The translations under genes and the position numbers were made by a program. Below, piece by piece: positions 5,730 to 6,550 of a stretch of 6,550 bases of DNA. Origin of the DNA: an uncultured Clostridia bacterium (lineage in GTDB: Bacteria > Bacillota > Clostridia > Oscillospirales > Oscillospiraceae); the NCBI GenBank assembly GCA_946006895.1, contig CAMFZO010000086.1, positions 1 through 6,550 of the forward strand, written 5' to 3'. Below the pieces are notes generated by a model that did no database searches, was not told where the DNA came from, and saw only the letters and a program-made list of their open reading frames with translations. Within the stretch, counting starts at the first letter, position 1, and each line of letters opens with the position of its first letter.

Positions 5730-6149
5730 TTACTTTTTCCCGTGTCGAACATTGTAGCGGTGCGCCTTTTCCTCGGCGCGGCGCTTTTCCACCCGCTTGA
5801 CCCGCACATCCAGCTCCTGCAGCAGGTCGGCGTACTTCTCCGGCTCGCCCAGGGTCTTGACAAAGGCCTGGGCCAGTCGGACGTCGGTGATGGCCGCCAC
5901 GGCACAGCTCGTAATGCCCAGGGCATCACCCAACGTGTCTTTATCATAGGCCAGCGTCAGCAGCGGCTGGGACGTGCCGGCCACAAAGCTCTTTGCGCGG
6001 CGGACGGTATGAGGTCCGGCGTCACCTGCCAACAGCACCAGCCGCGCACGACCGGCTCTGGCAGCGGCACCCACCGCCTCCTCCCCCAGGGCAAGGTTGC
6101 CGCCCTTGCGGGAAATGGCCAGCAGGCCGAGGCTCTTATCCTGCTCCAT
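5730..6149 (-). CDS. ylxQ: YlxQ-type ribosomal L7Ae-like RNA-binding protein
   Basis: A 139-residue protein of the L7Ae/L30e/S12e/Gadd45 superfamily, which generally binds kink-turn RNA. Residues about 5-100 form the core: an opening LGLLAISRKGGNLALGEEAV, a strand RLVLLAGDAG (36-45), then LGDALGITSCAVAAITD (73-89), matching the typical lGrkscavvaItd end of the fold. It lies in the place expected of YlxQ, between rnpM and infB. The start overlaps the rnpM stop by 14 nt, with GGAGG nine bases upstream; infB begins 15 nt after its stop. Unusually, it continues for about 35 residues past the core into a strongly charged, Arg/Lys/Glu-rich tail (about 108-139, with VKRVEKRRAEEKAHR), which looks helical and could contact RNA. 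Its exact cellular role is not well established; family assignment is firm, function is inferred. Confidence 0.92.
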   Translation of the reverse strand: MEQDKSLGLLAISRKGGNLALGEEAVGAAARAGRARLVLLAGDAGPHTVRRAKSFVAGTSQPLLTLAYDKDTLGDALGITSCAVAAITDVRLAQAFVKTLGEPEKYADLLQELDVRVKRVEKRRAEEKAHRYNVRHGKK

Positions 6150-6414
6150 GCTCCTGCGCCTCCATTTCCGCCACCATGGCGTCGTAGATCTCCTGGGGAA
6201 TCTCCGTCTCGAAGGCGCGGGAAATCGCCTTTGACCGGATTGCTTTCTTCAGGCACTCGGAATTGCGGCAGACATAGGCGCCGCGTCCATTGGCCTTACC
6301 TTTCAAATCCAGCGAAACCGTGCCCTCGGGGCTGCGAACGACCCGGAGGAGCTCACGCTTCGGTTTCATTTCGCGGCAGCCCAAACACTGCCGCATAGGG
6401 ATCTTTTTCGGCAC
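6136..6414 (-). CDS. rnpM: YlxR family RNA-binding protein RnpM
   Basis: A 92-residue protein of the YlxR (DUF448) family, renamed RnpM in Bacillus subtilis, where it is reported to bind the RNase P RNA and modulate RNase P. The N-terminus shows RQCLGCREMKPKRELLRVVR, the family hallmark, followed by GRGAYVC at 43-49. Four cysteines (C10, C13, C49, C54) have the spacing of a possible metal or structural cluster, as in many relatives. The start is GTG at 6412-6414, not ATG. It is supported by a GGGAG Shine-Dalgarno seven bases upstream and by the family's usual basic MPKK-type start before the first Cys pair; the alternative ATG at residue 7 would sit too close to the conserved core. Its last 14 nt overlap the start of ylxQ, which suggests coupled translation. 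Confidence 0.95.
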   Translation of the reverse strand: MPKKIPMRQCLGCREMKPKRELLRVVRSPEGTVSLDLKGKANGRGAYVCRNSECLKKAIRSKAISRAFETEIPQEIYDAMVAEMEAQEHGAG

Positions 6415-6421
6415 GATTTCA

Positions 6422-6426
6422 CTCCC
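6422..6426 (-). promoter_or_regulatory. Ribosome binding site supporting the GTG start of rnpM
   Basis: The minus strand reads GGGAG, seven bases before the GTG at 6414. No other plausible start with a Shine-Dalgarno lies near, so the site decides in favour of a GTG start. It sits in the 32-nt gap after the nusA stop. Confidence 0.7.
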
Positions 6427-6446
6427 TTTCCGTGGTATGCCTTGAA

Positions 6447-6550
6447 TTATTCTTCCTCAAAATCCGCCGCCTGGGAGGCCGGCTTGATGTCGATCTTATA
6501 GCCGGTGAGCCGGGCAGCCAGACGGGCGTTCTGGCCCTCCTTGCCGATGG
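6447..6550 (-). CDS. nusA: Transcription termination/antitermination factor NusA, C-terminal end (partial)
   Basis: Reading the minus strand from the right edge gives 33 complete residues ending in a TAA stop at 6447-6449. The first part, IGKEGQNARLAARLTGYKID, is the strongly conserved end of the second KH domain of NusA (the GKxGQNxRLAxxLTG...DI signature). A short acidic tail ending in EEE follows, so this protein has no long C-terminal acidic repeat domain of the E. coli type, as expected for Bacillota. NusA binds RNA polymerase and nascent RNA and modulates pausing, termination and antitermination. The rest of the gene lies beyond the right edge. The next gene, rnpM, starts 32 nt downstream, consistent with one transcript. 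The identification rests on the KH motif and the operon position. Confidence 0.95.
   Translation of the reverse strand, partial: IGKEGQNARLAARLTGYKIDIKPASQAADFEEE

Overview
The window holds the downstream part of the bacterial nusA–infB translation/transcription operon. Every gene is on the minus strand, so transcription runs from right to left. In transcription order the genes are nusA (last 33 codons only), rnpM/ylxR, ylxQ (L7Ae-like), infB, rbfA, nrnA (DHH phosphoesterase), truB and ribF. This order (nusA-ylxR-ylxQ-infB-rbfA-nrnA-truB-ribF) is the classic Bacillota arrangement. The GC-rich codon use, the Bacillota-type ylxR/ylxQ pair, the IF-2 N-terminus and the style of the intergenic repeats suggest a gut-type Clostridia member, probably Oscillospiraceae (relatives of Oscillibacter or Flavonifractor). 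That placement is inference from pattern memory, not a search.

Layout from right to left: 6447-6550 is the C-terminal end of NusA. 5730-6414 carries two small RNA-binding proteins whose genes overlap by 14 nt. 3399-5714 is initiation factor IF-2. 3307-3398 is a 92-nt spacer with two GC-rich hairpins, the only sizeable gap in the operon. 1130-3306 holds rbfA, nrnA and truB, tightly packed (23-nt overlap, then a 1-nt gap). 227-1111 is ribF. Every internal gene has a recognisable Shine-Dalgarno sequence. No promoter for the operon lies in the window; it should be to the right, upstream of nusA.

The genes serve one theme. NusA controls transcription elongation and termination. RnpM and YlxQ are RNA-binding accessory proteins. 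IF-2 starts translation. RbfA matures the 30S subunit. NrnA degrades very short RNAs and pAp. TruB makes pseudouridine 55 in tRNA. RibF makes FMN and FAD and is the usual metabolic hitchhiker at the end of this operon. All proteins look intact, with their key catalytic motifs present.

The least ordinary part is 1-209, just past the ribF stop. It holds no gene. It contains a perfect 8-bp GC-rich palindrome at the window edge, a 6-bp hairpin, a perfect 15-bp-stem hairpin, and a chain of three small hairpins joined by the 9-mer GATGAAATC and its reverse complement. This looks like two intergenic repeat families set side by side. No canonical intrinsic terminator for the operon is visible there. 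I found no new protein system; the repeat structures are the best candidates for follow-up.
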